This document shows positions 45,953 through 54,411 of a stretch of 62,153 nucleotides of DNA, piece by piece. The notes below the pieces were generated by a model, which saw only the letters and a list, made by a program, of their open reading frames with translations, was not told where the DNA came from and made no database searches. Each line of letters opens with the position of its first letter. Positions within the stretch are counted from its first letter, which is position 1. Position numbers and translations under genes: made by a program. The DNA is taken from assembly GCA_036675475.1 (NCBI GenBank), contig JAKFEY010000024.1, positions 1-62,153 on the forward strand. The letters run 5' to 3'. This stretch comes from JALYRV01 sp036675475 (GTDB lineage: Bacteria; Acidobacteriota; Vicinamibacteria; Vicinamibacterales; SCN-69-37).

Positions 45953-46803
45953 AGACCGTGCCGTTCGAGCCGCTCGATCCGGCGCACTATCGCGAGACGG
46001 TGCGCCGCGCGCTGGCCGAGGATCTGGGCTGGGGCGATCTGACCACCGACAGCGTCATCGACGAGAAGATGCGCGCGCGCGGTGTCCTCATCGCGAAGTC
46101 GCGCCTGGTGGTCGCCGGCCTCGACATTGCCGTCGAAGCGTTCATGCAGCTCGATCCGGGCGCGAAGGTCACGCGGCGCCTGTCGGACGGCGAGATCGCC
46201 GAGCCGGGCGCGGTGATCGCGGAGATCGCCGGCTATGCCGCGCCGCTGCTGACGGCCGAGCGCACCGCGCTGAACTTCCTGCAGCAGCTGTCGGGCATGG
46301 CCACGCTCACGCGCCGCTTCGTCGACGCGGCGGCCGGCCGGGTCACCGTGCTCGACACGCGCAAGACGCCGCCCACGCTGCGCGCGCTCGCGAAGTACGC
46401 CGTCCGCTGCGGCGGCGCCACCAACCATCGCTCGGGGCTGGACGATGGGCTGATGATCAAGGACAACCATATCCGCCTCGTGTCGAGCATTCGGGAGGCG
46501 GTGCTGGCGCTGCGCGAAGCCGGACACGACATGCCGATCGAAGTGGAAGCGCAGTCGCTGGCGCAGGTGGACGAGGCGCTCGGCGCCGGCGTCGACGTGC
46601 TCATGATCGACAACATGACGACCGAAGACATGCGCGAGGCGATTCGCCGCGCGCGCGGCCGCGCCAAAGTCGAAATCTCGGGCGGCGTGACGCTCGATCG
46701 CGTGGCCGCTCTGGCGGCGCTCGGCGCCGAATACGTATCGGTGGGCGCGCTGACGCACTCGGCGCCTGCCGCCGACATCAGCTTCGAGCTCGAGCGCGCG
46801 TGA
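45949..46803 (+). CDS. nadC: Nicotinate-nucleotide pyrophosphorylase (quinolinate phosphoribosyltransferase)
   Basis: A 284-residue enzyme making nicotinate mononucleotide from quinolinate and PRPP in NAD synthesis. Motifs are EDLGWGDLTTDSV near the N-terminus, ERTALNFLQQLSGMATLT, DTRKTPPTLRALAKYAVRCG and GLMIKDNHI. The ATG overlaps the valS stop and the stop overlaps the birA start (GTGA). nadA and nadB are not in the window. Confidence 0.96.
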   Translation: MKTVPFEPLDPAHYRETVRRALAEDLGWGDLTTDSVIDEKMRARGVLIAKSRLVVAGLDIAVEAFMQLDPGAKVTRRLSDGEIAEPGAVIAEIAGYAAPLLTAERTALNFLQQLSGMATLTRRFVDAAAGRVTVLDTRKTPPTLRALAKYAVRCGGATNHRSGLDDGLMIKDNHIRLVSSIREAVLALREAGHDMPIEVEAQSLAQVDEALGAGVDVLMIDNMTTEDMREAIRRARGRAKVEISGGVTLDRVAALAALGAEYVSVGALTHSAPAADISFELERA

Positions 46804-47570
46804 GCACAGTGACCGGCGCGCGCCTCATCCGGCACTTCCCCAGCATCGATTCCACCAACGAACACGCCCTGACGCTCGCGGCCGCCGGCGCCGCGGACGG
46901 CACGGTGGTCGTGGCCGACGAGCAGACGGCCGGGCGCGGCCGCCGCGGGCGCGGCTGGTATTCGCCCGAGGGCGGCCTGTACCTGTCGTACGTCGTGCGT
47001 GATGTGACGTCGCTGCCGCGGCCGTCGCTGCTCACGCTGGCGGCGGGCGTCGCGGCCGCGCGCGCGATCGAGGCGGCCACCGGGCTTGCGCCGCAGCTGA
47101 AGTGGCCGAACGACGTCATGACGCCGCGGGAGCCCTCGGCAGCAGGCAGCGGCGCGCGCAAGCTGGCCGGCATCCTCACCGAAGGCAGCAGCGTCGGCAG
47201 CCGCCTCGAATTCGCCGTCATCGGTATCGGCATCAACGTGTCGCTGGCGTCGGTGCCGCCGGCGCTCGCGGCGATTGCCGCGTCGCTGGAAGAGGAGCTC
47301 GGGCGCGCGGTCGAGCGCGACGCGCTGCAGGCGGCGCTCATCGTGGAGCTCGATGGCGTGGTGCGCCGGCTGCGGCAGGGAGAGCACGCGCGCCTGCTCG
47401 AGGAGTGGACCGCGCGCGCGCCGATGTCGCGCGGCGCGGAGGTGTCGTGGCGCGCCGACGGCGGGGACCGGCGCGGCGTGACCGCGGGCGTGAGCGAGGA
47501 CGGCGCGCTGCTCGTGCGCGTCGGGCCGTCAGTAGAGGCGCTCGTGGCGGGAGAAGTAATCTGGACGTGA
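46800..47570 (+). CDS. birA: Biotin--[acetyl-CoA-carboxylase] ligase (class I, no HTH domain)
   Basis: A 256-residue ligase attaching biotin to carboxylase subunits. The biotin/ATP loop is GRGRRGRGWYSPEGGLYLS, KWPNDV carries the catalytic Lys, and GIGINVS follows. The N-terminal winged helix of bifunctional BirA repressors is absent, so it should be an enzyme only. The GTG overlaps the nadC stop, and the TGA overlaps the next ATG (TGATG). Confidence 0.93.
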   Translation: MSTVTGARLIRHFPSIDSTNEHALTLAAAGAADGTVVVADEQTAGRGRRGRGWYSPEGGLYLSYVVRDVTSLPRPSLLTLAAGVAAARAIEAATGLAPQLKWPNDVMTPREPSAAGSGARKLAGILTEGSSVGSRLEFAVIGIGINVSLASVPPALAAIAASLEEELGRAVERDALQAALIVELDGVVRRLRQGEHARLLEEWTARAPMSRGAEVSWRADGGDRRGVTAGVSEDGALLVRVGPSVEALVAGEVIWT

Positions 47571-48292
47571 TGGTGACCCCGGGGCCCGAGCCGCTGAGCG
47601 CGAGCGCGTACTGCCGCGAGGTGGAGTCGTACCTCTGCCGGCGCAACGGCGGCCACCTCGTGCGCATCGTCGGGCCGGCGTTCGAGATCGTGCGCGGCTG
47701 GGCGGAGTCAGGCGTGCCGATCACGCTCGTGCGGCGGGCCATTGACGTGTGCTCGGAACGCCGCGAGTCGCGGCGCGAGACGTCGCGGCCGCTGCGCATC
47801 GAGTTCTGCGAAGCCGAAGTGCGCGATCAGTATCAGCGCTGGCAGCGCGCCGTCGGTCCCTACGTCAACGGCGGCGCGGTTGGCGAGACGGCCGACGCGC
47901 CGCCGCCGCCCGCCCTTGCCGGACATCTGACGCGGGCGGGCGAGAAGCTGGCGCGCGCGGCCGCGCGCCTCGATCGCAGCGACGCGTTTCGCGCGCGGCT
48001 CGACGCCATCATCGGCGAGGTGGCCGCCGTGCAGGCCGAGTCGAAGGGCGCGCGGGGCGAGCGCCGCGACGCGTACGTCGCGCAGCTGAAAGCGATCGAC
48101 GCGCGGCTCCTCGAAGCCGCGCGCGACGAAGCGGGGCAATCCGGCCTTGCGGAGGACGTGCGGGCGGCTGCGGCCGCCGAGCTCGCGCCCTGGCGCGAGC
48201 GCATGCCATCGGACGCGTGGACCGCGGCCATCGCCGCGGCGTCGGATCGCCTGCTGCGCGATCGGCTCGATCTTCCAGACCTGGTGTTATGA
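47570..48292 (+). CDS. Hypothetical protein within the valS-nadC-birA-TrmA operon
   Basis: A 240-residue soluble protein I do not recognise. The first 70 residues look like a small helical DNA- or RNA-binding fold (SASAYCREVESYLCRRNGG...FEIVRGWAESGVPITLVRRAID). The remainder is Ala/Arg/Glu-rich helix. Both ends overlap neighbours (TGATG and ATGA), so it is translated with birA and the methyltransferase. The pattern WAESGVPITLVRRAI resembles a short helix-turn-helix-like segment of uncharacterised acidobacterial operon proteins; that is only an impression. Confidence 0.7.
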   Translation: MVTPGPEPLSASAYCREVESYLCRRNGGHLVRIVGPAFEIVRGWAESGVPITLVRRAIDVCSERRESRRETSRPLRIEFCEAEVRDQYQRWQRAVGPYVNGGAVGETADAPPPPALAGHLTRAGEKLARAAARLDRSDAFRARLDAIIGEVAAVQAESKGARGERRDAYVAQLKAIDARLLEAARDEAGQSGLAEDVRAAAAAELAPWRERMPSDAWTAAIAAASDRLLRDRLDLPDLVL

Positions 48293-49539
48293 CGCAGTCC
48301 GATACCCTCGAGCTCGCCGTCGAGCGCCCCGCCCAGGGCGGCCGCATGATTGCGCGCGACACGGCGCAACCGGCGGCGCAGGGCGCCGGGGCCATCGTGC
48401 TGGTGGCGGGCGCGATTCCGGGCGAGCGCGTCCGCGCGCGCGTCACCGAGCGGCGCCACGGCGTGGCCTTCGCCGACACCATCGACGTGCTCGAGGCCAG
48501 CCCCGATCGCCGCGAGCCGCCGTCCGATCCGCTCTGCGGCGGCAACCTGCTGGCGCACATCACGTATCCGCGGCAGCTGGAACTGAAGCGCGAGATTCTC
48601 GCCGACGCCTTCCGGCGGCAGGCGCGCCTGTCGCTGGAATCCTTGCCGCCGATCACAGGCTCGCCCGAAACCGGATACCGCATGCGCGCGCGCCTGCACC
48701 TGGCGCACGGCCGGCTCGGCTTCTATCGCGAGCGATCGAAAGACGTGTGCGACGCGGCCGGCACCGGCCAGTTGTCGGCCGGCGCTGCAGCGCTGCTCGA
48801 AACGGCGGGCGCGGCGCTCACGCCGTACGCGGAGTCGATAGAGGAGGTCGTGCTCGCCGAGAACGTGGCCGCCACCGAGCGCATCCTGCACGTCGCGCGC
48901 AAGGCCGGCGCGCCGGACGTGTTGCCGCCTGATCTGGTCGCGTCGATCGCGGGCGTCAGCGGCGCGGAGGTCATCGACGAGCAGTTGCCGGGCGGCGCGC
49001 GCCTGCAGCGGCATGCCGCGTCATTCTTTCAGGCGAACCGGTTCCTCCTCGCGCAGCTGGTGACGACGGTCTGCGACGCCGCCGGCGCCGGCAATATGGC
49101 CGATCTCTTCGCGGGCGTCGGCCTGTTCGCTGTCGAGGCCGCGTCGCGCGGCGCCGAAGTGATTGCCGTCGAAAGCGACCCGCGCTCGAGCGCCGACCTG
49201 GTCGCGAACCTCGGGCCGTTCGGACTGTCGGCGCGTGCGGTCAAGGAGCCGGTGGAGGCGTGGCTGGGCGGGCGCCGGTCAGTGCCCGAAACCGTGATCG
49301 TCGATCCGCCGCGCGCAGGTTTATCGAATGAGGCGCGCCGGCGGCTGCTCGAGGTACGGCCTGAGAAAGTGGTCTATGTGTCGTGCGATCCGGTGACGCT
49401 CGCGCGCGACGTGAAGGAGTTTCTGGGCGGGGGCTACCGGCTGATCCGGCTCGAGGCGCTCGATCTGTTTCCGAACACCCCGCACGTCGAGTCTATCGCC
49501 GTGCTTTCATCACCATCTCGTGGCGATTGGCCCGCGTGA
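48289..49539 (+). CDS. TrmA/RlmD-family RNA (uracil-5-)-methyltransferase
   Basis: A 416-residue class I SAM-dependent RNA methyltransferase. An N-terminal TRAM-like domain (about 5-65) is followed by the central domain and the SAM fold (NMADLFAGVGLFAVEAASRG). The catalytic Cys lies in VYVSCDPVTLARD, and the proline-rich binding loop is IVDPPRAG. The Fe-S cysteines usual in RlmD/RlmC (C-x5-C-x2-C) are missing: only SDPLCGGNLLAHITYP with one Cys is seen. Target U747/U1939 or T54 cannot be decided. The 3' end overlaps the antisense GGDEF gene by 47 bases. Confidence 0.9.
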   Translation: MTQSDTLELAVERPAQGGRMIARDTAQPAAQGAGAIVLVAGAIPGERVRARVTERRHGVAFADTIDVLEASPDRREPPSDPLCGGNLLAHITYPRQLELKREILADAFRRQARLSLESLPPITGSPETGYRMRARLHLAHGRLGFYRERSKDVCDAAGTGQLSAGAAALLETAGAALTPYAESIEEVVLAENVAATERILHVARKAGAPDVLPPDLVASIAGVSGAEVIDEQLPGGARLQRHAASFFQANRFLLAQLVTTVCDAAGAGNMADLFAGVGLFAVEAASRGAEVIAVESDPRSSADLVANLGPFGLSARAVKEPVEAWLGGRRSVPETVIVDPPRAGLSNEARRRLLEVRPEKVVYVSCDPVTLARDVKEFLGGGYRLIRLEALDLFPNTPHVESIAVLSSPSRGDWPA

Positions 49540-50389
49540 TCAGATCCTCGAGCACCTGATCCACGTCGGGGCCGATGTCCTCGCGGCGCACCTGGCTGGC
49601 GCCCACCGACACCGACACCGGAATGTGCACGCCGGCGTCGGTCTTCAGCGTCGACGCGGCGAGCGCGTCGGTAAGATGCCGGCCCACCTCCAGCGCGCTT
49701 TCCTCGTCGGCGCCTGACAGCCACACCAGGAACTCGTCGCCGCCTTTGCGGCACAGGTGATCGGTGGGGCGCACGTTCGCGCGCAGCACCCGCGCGATTT
49801 CCTTCAGCGCCATGTCGCCCGCCAGATGCCCGTACGTGTCGTTGATGGACTTGAACTTGTCGGCGTCGATGAACAGCAGCGACGACACCGGCGGGTGATC
49901 TTCGCGGTCGCGCGACGCCGCCATCTCGGCCTTCACCGCGCGGCGGAAGCCGTGAAAGTTGTCGAGGCCGGTCAGGTCGTCCTCGGCCCAGCGCCGCACC
50001 AGGCGCGCCACCAGCGATTCCTCGGCATAGACGACCAGGCGTTCGATCTGATCGACCGACTTGTGGAAGACGTTGATCGCGCCGGCCTGCAGCGCCTTCG
50101 TCTCGACCAGCAGCGACGCTTCGCCGGTGAAGGCGTACGCCACCACGCGGTGCGAGGCGTTGTCCTGGATGTAGCGGAGCAGGTCGAGCCCGCTCTTGCT
50201 GCCGCGCAGGTGGATGTCGACAAACGCGACGATCTGGCCGGGGGTGTCGTGAATGACGCCCACCGCCGCGTCGAAGCTGTTGGCCGAGACGAACTGATGG
50301 CCATGCACTTCCTGGAAGTACATGCGCGCCATCTCCCGGATCTCTTCCTCATCGTCGACCATGAGGATTACCGGCTTGTCCTTCGTCAT
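49493..50389 (-). CDS. Receiver-GGDEF protein (probable diguanylate cyclase)
   Basis: A 298-residue regulator. The receiver domain (ILMVDDEEEIREMA; Asp in AFVDIHLRG; HKS at the Lys position) spans about 1-125. The GGDEF domain at about 135-298 has DDLTGLDNFHGFRRA and an intact CRKGGDEFLVWL active site, so c-di-GMP synthesis is expected. AAGGGG stands before the ATG at 50389; the longer frame upstream overlaps the amidotransferase gene and is not used. Upstream and co-directional is the class-I amidotransferase gene. Its kinase is not in the window. Confidence 0.92.
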   Translation of the reverse strand: MTKDKPVILMVDDEEEIREMARMYFQEVHGHQFVSANSFDAAVGVIHDTPGQIVAFVDIHLRGSKSGLDLLRYIQDNASHRVVAYAFTGEASLLVETKALQAGAINVFHKSVDQIERLVVYAEESLVARLVRRWAEDDLTGLDNFHGFRRAVKAEMAASRDREDHPPVSSLLFIDADKFKSINDTYGHLAGDMALKEIARVLRANVRPTDHLCRKGGDEFLVWLSGADEESALEVGRHLTDALAASTLKTDAGVHIPVSVSVGASQVRREDIGPDVDQVLEDLITRANRHEMVMKARR

Positions 50390-50397
50390 GTCCCCTT

Positions 50398-51096
50398 TCA
50401 ACGACCGCGTTGCGCGCCGGCCGATCGCACGAACGCGTCGAACAACCCACCGAACCGGCCGGACCGGTGAAAGTTCTCGGGGTGCCACTGCACGCCGACG
50501 CAGAACGGCCCGTCCTCTTTTTCAATCGCCTCGGGGAGGCCGTCGGGCGCCACCGCGGTGACGTCAAGACCCGGCGCCACTTTCGCGATCGCCTGGTGGT
50601 GGCGGCTGTTGACGAGCGTTTCGCCGTGCTCGTTGAGCTCCGCCGCGAGCGCTTCAGCAACTTTCGAGCCGGGTTTGACGCGCACCGGGTGCGTCTCGGC
50701 GTCCTTCGGCTCCCGCACGTCGTGGGGCACCATGTGGCCGACCTCGGACGGGATGTCCTGGACGAGGCTGCCCCCCGCCGCGACGTTGAGAATCTGGATG
50801 CCGCGGCAGATCGCAAAGACCGGCAGGCTGGTGGCCAGCGCGCGCCTGGCGAGCCCGAGCTCGAGCTCGTCGCGCCCGGGTTCGGCATCCTGCGTGGCCG
50901 GATGCCGGTCCTCGTCATAGAAGGCCGGGTCGATGTCCTGGCCGCCCGTCAGCAGCACCCCGTGGACGCCCCTGAGTACCTCGTCCGCGTCGGCCGGAGG
51001 CATGGCGCCGTCGATGGTGCGGACCTCCGCGCCCGCCTTCGTCAGGGCGTCCACGTAGTCGGGCCGGGGATAAGGAACGAGGATGACGGGTTTCAT
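50398..51096 (-). CDS. Gamma-glutamyl-gamma-aminobutyrate hydrolase family protein (peptidase C26)
   Basis: A 232-residue class I glutamine amidotransferase-fold hydrolase, PuuD-like. The nucleophile Cys is in FAICRGIQILNVAAGG, and the His/Glu pair in VGVQWHPENF. The oxyanion region VLLTGGQDIDPAFY is typical of this family. It likely cleaves gamma-glutamyl bonds in polyamine or related compounds. It lies between argS (24 bases) and the GGDEF gene (8 bases), all on the minus strand. Confidence 0.92.
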   Translation of the reverse strand: MKPVILVPYPRPDYVDALTKAGAEVRTIDGAMPPADADEVLRGVHGVLLTGGQDIDPAFYDEDRHPATQDAEPGRDELELGLARRALATSLPVFAICRGIQILNVAAGGSLVQDIPSEVGHMVPHDVREPKDAETHPVRVKPGSKVAEALAAELNEHGETLVNSRHHQAIAKVAPGLDVTAVAPDGLPEAIEKEDGPFCVGVQWHPENFHRSGRFGGLFDAFVRSAGAQRGR

Positions 51097-51120
51097 GAAA
51101 TGCCCTGGCGCAGCGGCCGG

Positions 51121-53154
51121 TTACATTCTCGAGGGCACTGCGGACCCCATGAGATCCAGCGCGGCCGTGAGCTGCTTCCGGACGTACGCAACGCCGGCGG
51201 CGCGCCACAGCCGCGCGTCCTCGCGCTCCTCTTTAAGGATGGGCTGGCGATGGTAGAACGCATTGAACGACTGCGCCAGCGTAAATGCGAACTTCGCGAG
51301 CGTCGACAGCTCGAGCGATCGCACGGCTGAGTCGGCCATCTCATCCAGCCGTGACGCCTGCAGGATCAGATCCCACAACTCGTCTGCCTCATCACCGGTG
51401 GAAATCGCGTCAGCCGGCGAGTTGGGCAGCGCGCCGGCGATCGACGCGGCGGCCACGCCGTGCCTTTCCTCGAGCTTCTGCAGGATGTTGCCGGCCCTGA
51501 CGGCGGCGTACTGCAGGTACGGGCCGCTTTCGCCTTCGAAGCTCAGCGCTTCCTCGATGTCGAACGCGATGACCTTGCCGCGCGAGTACTTGACCATGAA
51601 ATAACGCACGGCCGCCGTCGCGATCTCGATGCCGATGCGGCGGCAGTCCTCGGGCGTCAGCGCCTCGTTGCGGCGCGCGACTTCCAGATGCGCCTTCTCG
51701 GCCAGCCGATCGAGCAGGTCGTCGGCCTTTACGCCAAGGCCTTTGCGTCCCGACACCTCGACGAACGGCCGCCCTTCACCTTCCGCGGCGTCGTATCCGA
51801 GCTCGCGCGCGGTGGCGTGCGAGAGCGCCACCATCTCGTACGCGAAGTGGGTGGAGTGCTCCGCCTCCTTCGCAAACCCCATGGCCGCCAGCGCCTGCTT
51901 CACCAGCTTCTGGAGATATGCCTGGCGCGTGTCGATCACGTTGTAGACCGCGGACGCTTTGCCGAACGCGGGTGGTTGCAGGGTTGGAGGGTTGGACGGT
52001 TCGGTGCTCGTCGACCACAGCGTCGTGCCGTCGGCGCGCGTCGTGAACGGGCGATAGTTGAAGTCGCGCCCGAGCAGCCCGAACTTCCAGAACTGATAGG
52101 CGATGTCCTTGCCGACATACGTGACCGTGCCGTCGGATCGCACGATGACTTTTTCCTTCGCGGCCTCGCCCGCGTCGGCGTCGGTGTCCGTGGACTCACC
52201 GGTCCCGGCGCTCTCGTCTTCGATCGCCATCACCCAGCAGCCGGCGAGCTTGCCGTCAGGCTGCATGTACACCGACCCGCGCTCCTTGAGCTGCGCGAAC
52301 GCCGTGGCCCAGAACTGCAGCCGCAGGATGTCGCCTTCCCAGCTGAGAAGGTCATATCCAATATTGAGCCGCGCCATCGTCTGCAGATGGCAGCGGACGA
52401 TGCGATCGGCGATGAAGGCGCCGAGCGCCGCGGTGTCGTTGCCGCCCGCTTCAATCGCGTGCAGCGTTTCGCTTCTCAGCTTCAGCCGCTCCTTGTCGGT
52501 GCCGTACCAGTCCGTGACGCGGGCGTACAGGTCCCAGCAGTAATAGTCGAAGCGCGTTTCCTCCGCGATCTTCTTCACGCCCTCGAGCGTCTGTCCCTCG
52601 AGCTCGCGGAAGCCGACGATGACGTCGGCGACCTGGACGCCGGTGTCGTCGATGTAGTTCTGCACTTCGACGGCGCGGCCGCGGAAGCGCAGCACGCGCA
52701 CGAGCGTGTCGCCGAGGGCAGAGTTGCGCAGGTGGCCGATGTGCGCGGCCTTGTTGGGATTGATGGCCGTGTGCTCGACGATGACCTTGCCGTCGTTCGC
52801 GGGCCGCGCTCCCTCCTTCGCGCTTCGCGCTTCGGAGGGCAAGCCGCGCAGTGCCGCACTCACGAACGACGGGCGATCGATATAGAAGTTCAGGTAGCCG
52901 TTCGGCGCGGCCTCGATGCGCGCGATGCCGTCGATGGCGCCCACGGCGCCGGCCAGTTCCTGCGCGATCGCGCGCGGCGCCTTGCGCAGGCGGCGCGCCA
53001 GCTCGAAGGCGACGGGCACGGCGAGATCACCAAGCGCGCGGCGCGGGGGCATCTCGATCGCGAACATCGGGACGTCGGCCGGGTCGAGGCCGAACTGTGC
53101 CGAGATGACCTCGGCGAGACGGGTGCGGATTCGGTCGTGAACAGGGAGGATCAT
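51121..53154 (-). CDS. argS: Arginyl-tRNA synthetase
   Basis: A 677-residue class I synthetase. The N-terminal Add1 domain covers about 5-90, the HIGH motif is NPNKAAHIGHLRNS, the KMSKS-region motif is SGRKGLG, and a DALR anticodon domain closes the protein. It is roughly 100 residues longer than common ArgS because of three inserted segments: RGLPSEARSAKEGARP before HIGH (palindrome at 52811-52839), an acidic Asp/Glu insert near residue 320, and EPSNPPTLQPPAFG (word array at 51969-52003). ATG 53154 is chosen; TTG four codons upstream overlaps the TACAAT box. Confidence 0.95.
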   Translation of the reverse strand: MILPVHDRIRTRLAEVISAQFGLDPADVPMFAIEMPPRRALGDLAVPVAFELARRLRKAPRAIAQELAGAVGAIDGIARIEAAPNGYLNFYIDRPSFVSAALRGLPSEARSAKEGARPANDGKVIVEHTAINPNKAAHIGHLRNSALGDTLVRVLRFRGRAVEVQNYIDDTGVQVADVIVGFRELEGQTLEGVKKIAEETRFDYYCWDLYARVTDWYGTDKERLKLRSETLHAIEAGGNDTAALGAFIADRIVRCHLQTMARLNIGYDLLSWEGDILRLQFWATAFAQLKERGSVYMQPDGKLAGCWVMAIEDESAGTGESTDTDADAGEAAKEKVIVRSDGTVTYVGKDIAYQFWKFGLLGRDFNYRPFTTRADGTTLWSTSTEPSNPPTLQPPAFGKASAVYNVIDTRQAYLQKLVKQALAAMGFAKEAEHSTHFAYEMVALSHATARELGYDAAEGEGRPFVEVSGRKGLGVKADDLLDRLAEKAHLEVARRNEALTPEDCRRIGIEIATAAVRYFMVKYSRGKVIAFDIEEALSFEGESGPYLQYAAVRAGNILQKLEERHGVAAASIAGALPNSPADAISTGDEADELWDLILQASRLDEMADSAVRSLELSTLAKFAFTLAQSFNAFYHRQPILKEEREDARLWRAAGVAYVRKQLTAALDLMGSAVPSRM
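51969..52003. repeat. Word array inside argS (CCAACCCT type)
   Basis: GGTTGCAGGGTTGGAGGGTTGG-type 8-base words (CCAACCCT on the coding strand) lie in the argS frame and encode a Pro-rich insert, EPSNPPTLQPPAFG. It lies between conserved motifs where the family has no such segment. Confidence 0.7.
52811..52839. repeat. In-frame palindrome inside argS
   Basis: CCCTCC at the left end and GGAGGG at the right end enclose the tandem words TTCGCGCTTCGCGC. On the coding strand the core contains GCGAAGC. It encodes SEARSAKEGA just before the HIGH motif, where normal ArgS continues directly. Confidence 0.65.
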
Positions 53155-53195
53155 CGAAGCGGTCAATTGTACCAGCGTGATACGATCGTCCGCTT

Positions 53196-53223
53196 GCAGG
53201 GACAGGCGTGAGCCTGTGCCTAC
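53196..53223. repeat. REP-like palindrome copy at the mobA 3' end
   Basis: ACAGGC-GTGA-GCCTGT, preceded by GCAGGG and followed by GCCTAC. On the minus strand the CTA supplies the TAG stop codon of mobA, as the copy at 9529 does for the HtrA-type gene. Confidence 0.6.
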
Positions 53224-53807
53224 GGGAGATCTTCCGGCGTGTTAATGTTCCGGAAGAGGGTCGCGGGGTCGCCGGCCGCGGCGACATCCGGCGCGGGCAG
53301 CAGCGACAGGCGCACCGCGCGCACGGCGCGCTGCAGCGACAGATCGCCGGACGCCAGCGCGCGCTGCAGGCCCGGCACGGCCGACTGGGCGTAGATCGCG
53401 GCGAGCGGTTCGACGCCGCGCGCCGATTCGGACGCTGTGACGTCGGCCGGCACCGACGCGTGGCGGCGGGCGAGCGCCTCGACGAGCGCCCCCGTGACGT
53501 TGGGCATGTCGCCGCCGAGCACGAAGACAGGATGGGCCGGCGCCGCGGCCAGCGCCGTCAGCACGGCGCCGAGCGGCCCGGCGTCGGGATACTGATCGAC
53601 GAGGGCGCGCGCGCCGTCGACGGAGGCAAACTCCGGCAGCCGCGCGGCGCTCGTCACGATGAGGATCTCCGTGACCAGCGGCGAGAGCATCGAGAGCTGG
53701 CGTTCGAGGATCGTGCGGCCCTCGACTACCAGCCGGCTCTTGTCCCGACCGAGCAAGCGGCGGGCCTGACCGCCCGTGAGGATGGCCGCCGCGATGTCTA
53801 GTGTCAT
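53220..53807 (-). CDS. mobA: Molybdenum cofactor guanylyltransferase
   Basis: A 195-residue nucleotidyltransferase attaching GMP to molybdopterin. The signature is AAILTGGQARRLLGRDKSRL at the N-terminus, with DQYPDAGPLGAVLTAL and VLGGDMPNV following. The ATG (53807) overlaps the start codon of the divergent gene, sharing the AT of CATG. An upstream in-frame ATG would lie inside that gene and is not favoured. No other molybdenum cofactor gene is in the window. The stop is supplied by a REP-like palindrome. Confidence 0.93.
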   Translation of the reverse strand: MTLDIAAAILTGGQARRLLGRDKSRLVVEGRTILERQLSMLSPLVTEILIVTSAARLPEFASVDGARALVDQYPDAGPLGAVLTALAAAPAHPVFVLGGDMPNVTGALVEALARRHASVPADVTASESARGVEPLAAIYAQSAVPGLQRALASGDLSLQRAVRAVRLSLLPAPDVAAAGDPATLFRNINTPEDLP

Positions 53808-54405
53808 GAAGGAAGCCCGAATCGGTCGTGTCATCGTTGCGAGTCTGCACCAGGCGATTGCCGACGTGCTGCCGCAGCGGCTCGAATTCTACGAGAACTG
53901 GCTCAATTCCAACGGCCTGCGCGAGGGCACCATCGGGCTCGCCCCGCTGCTCGCGGTCATCAGTTTTCTCCGCACCGAAGGCCGGGCCTATCCGCAGGTG
54001 ATGGCCCGCGCCGGCGAGTACGCGGCCGACTGGTCGCTGGCGTCGATGTCGCCGCTCCGCCGGCGTCTCATCCTCATGCTGCCGCTGTGGTTTCGCGCCC
54101 GCGCCGCCCTGGGCGTGTCGCGCGGCCTGATTCGCGAATCGTACTCGGGCTCGAAGGCGCTCACGCGCGTGAAGAAGAGCACGGCCACGGTCGACCTCCG
54201 CGGGTCGCTCTTCTGCACGGTGCGCGAAACGGCTCCCGCGCCACTCTGCGGCTATTACGCCGCGCTGAACGAGCGGGTGCTGAAGCTGTTCCAGGTGCCC
54301 GCCCAGGCGTCCGCGACAAAGTGCCGCGCAACGGGCGCGCCCGGCTGCGAGATTTCCGTGGCCCTGTACGGAAGTGAAACCGCACAGCCGCAGCGGCTGT
54401 CTTAA
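53806..54405 (+). CDS. Hypothetical protein, possibly V4R-like
   Basis: A 199-residue protein I cannot name. It is helical in the first two thirds (LHQAIADVLPQRLEFYENWLNSNGLREGTIGLAP) and ends in a beta-rich segment with RGSLFCTVRE and KCRATGAPGCEISVALYG. Paired cysteines in a CxxxGxxxCxI pattern near the end resemble the V4R/heme-NO-binding-related fold; this is a guess. The ATG overlaps the mobA start codon on the opposite strand. A TPR protein follows after six bases. Confidence 0.6.
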   Translation: MKEARIGRVIVASLHQAIADVLPQRLEFYENWLNSNGLREGTIGLAPLLAVISFLRTEGRAYPQVMARAGEYAADWSLASMSPLRRRLILMLPLWFRARAALGVSRGLIRESYSGSKALTRVKKSTATVDLRGSLFCTVRETAPAPLCGYYAALNERVLKLFQVPAQASATKCRATGAPGCEISVALYGSETAQPQRLS

Positions 54406-54411
54406 CACTCG

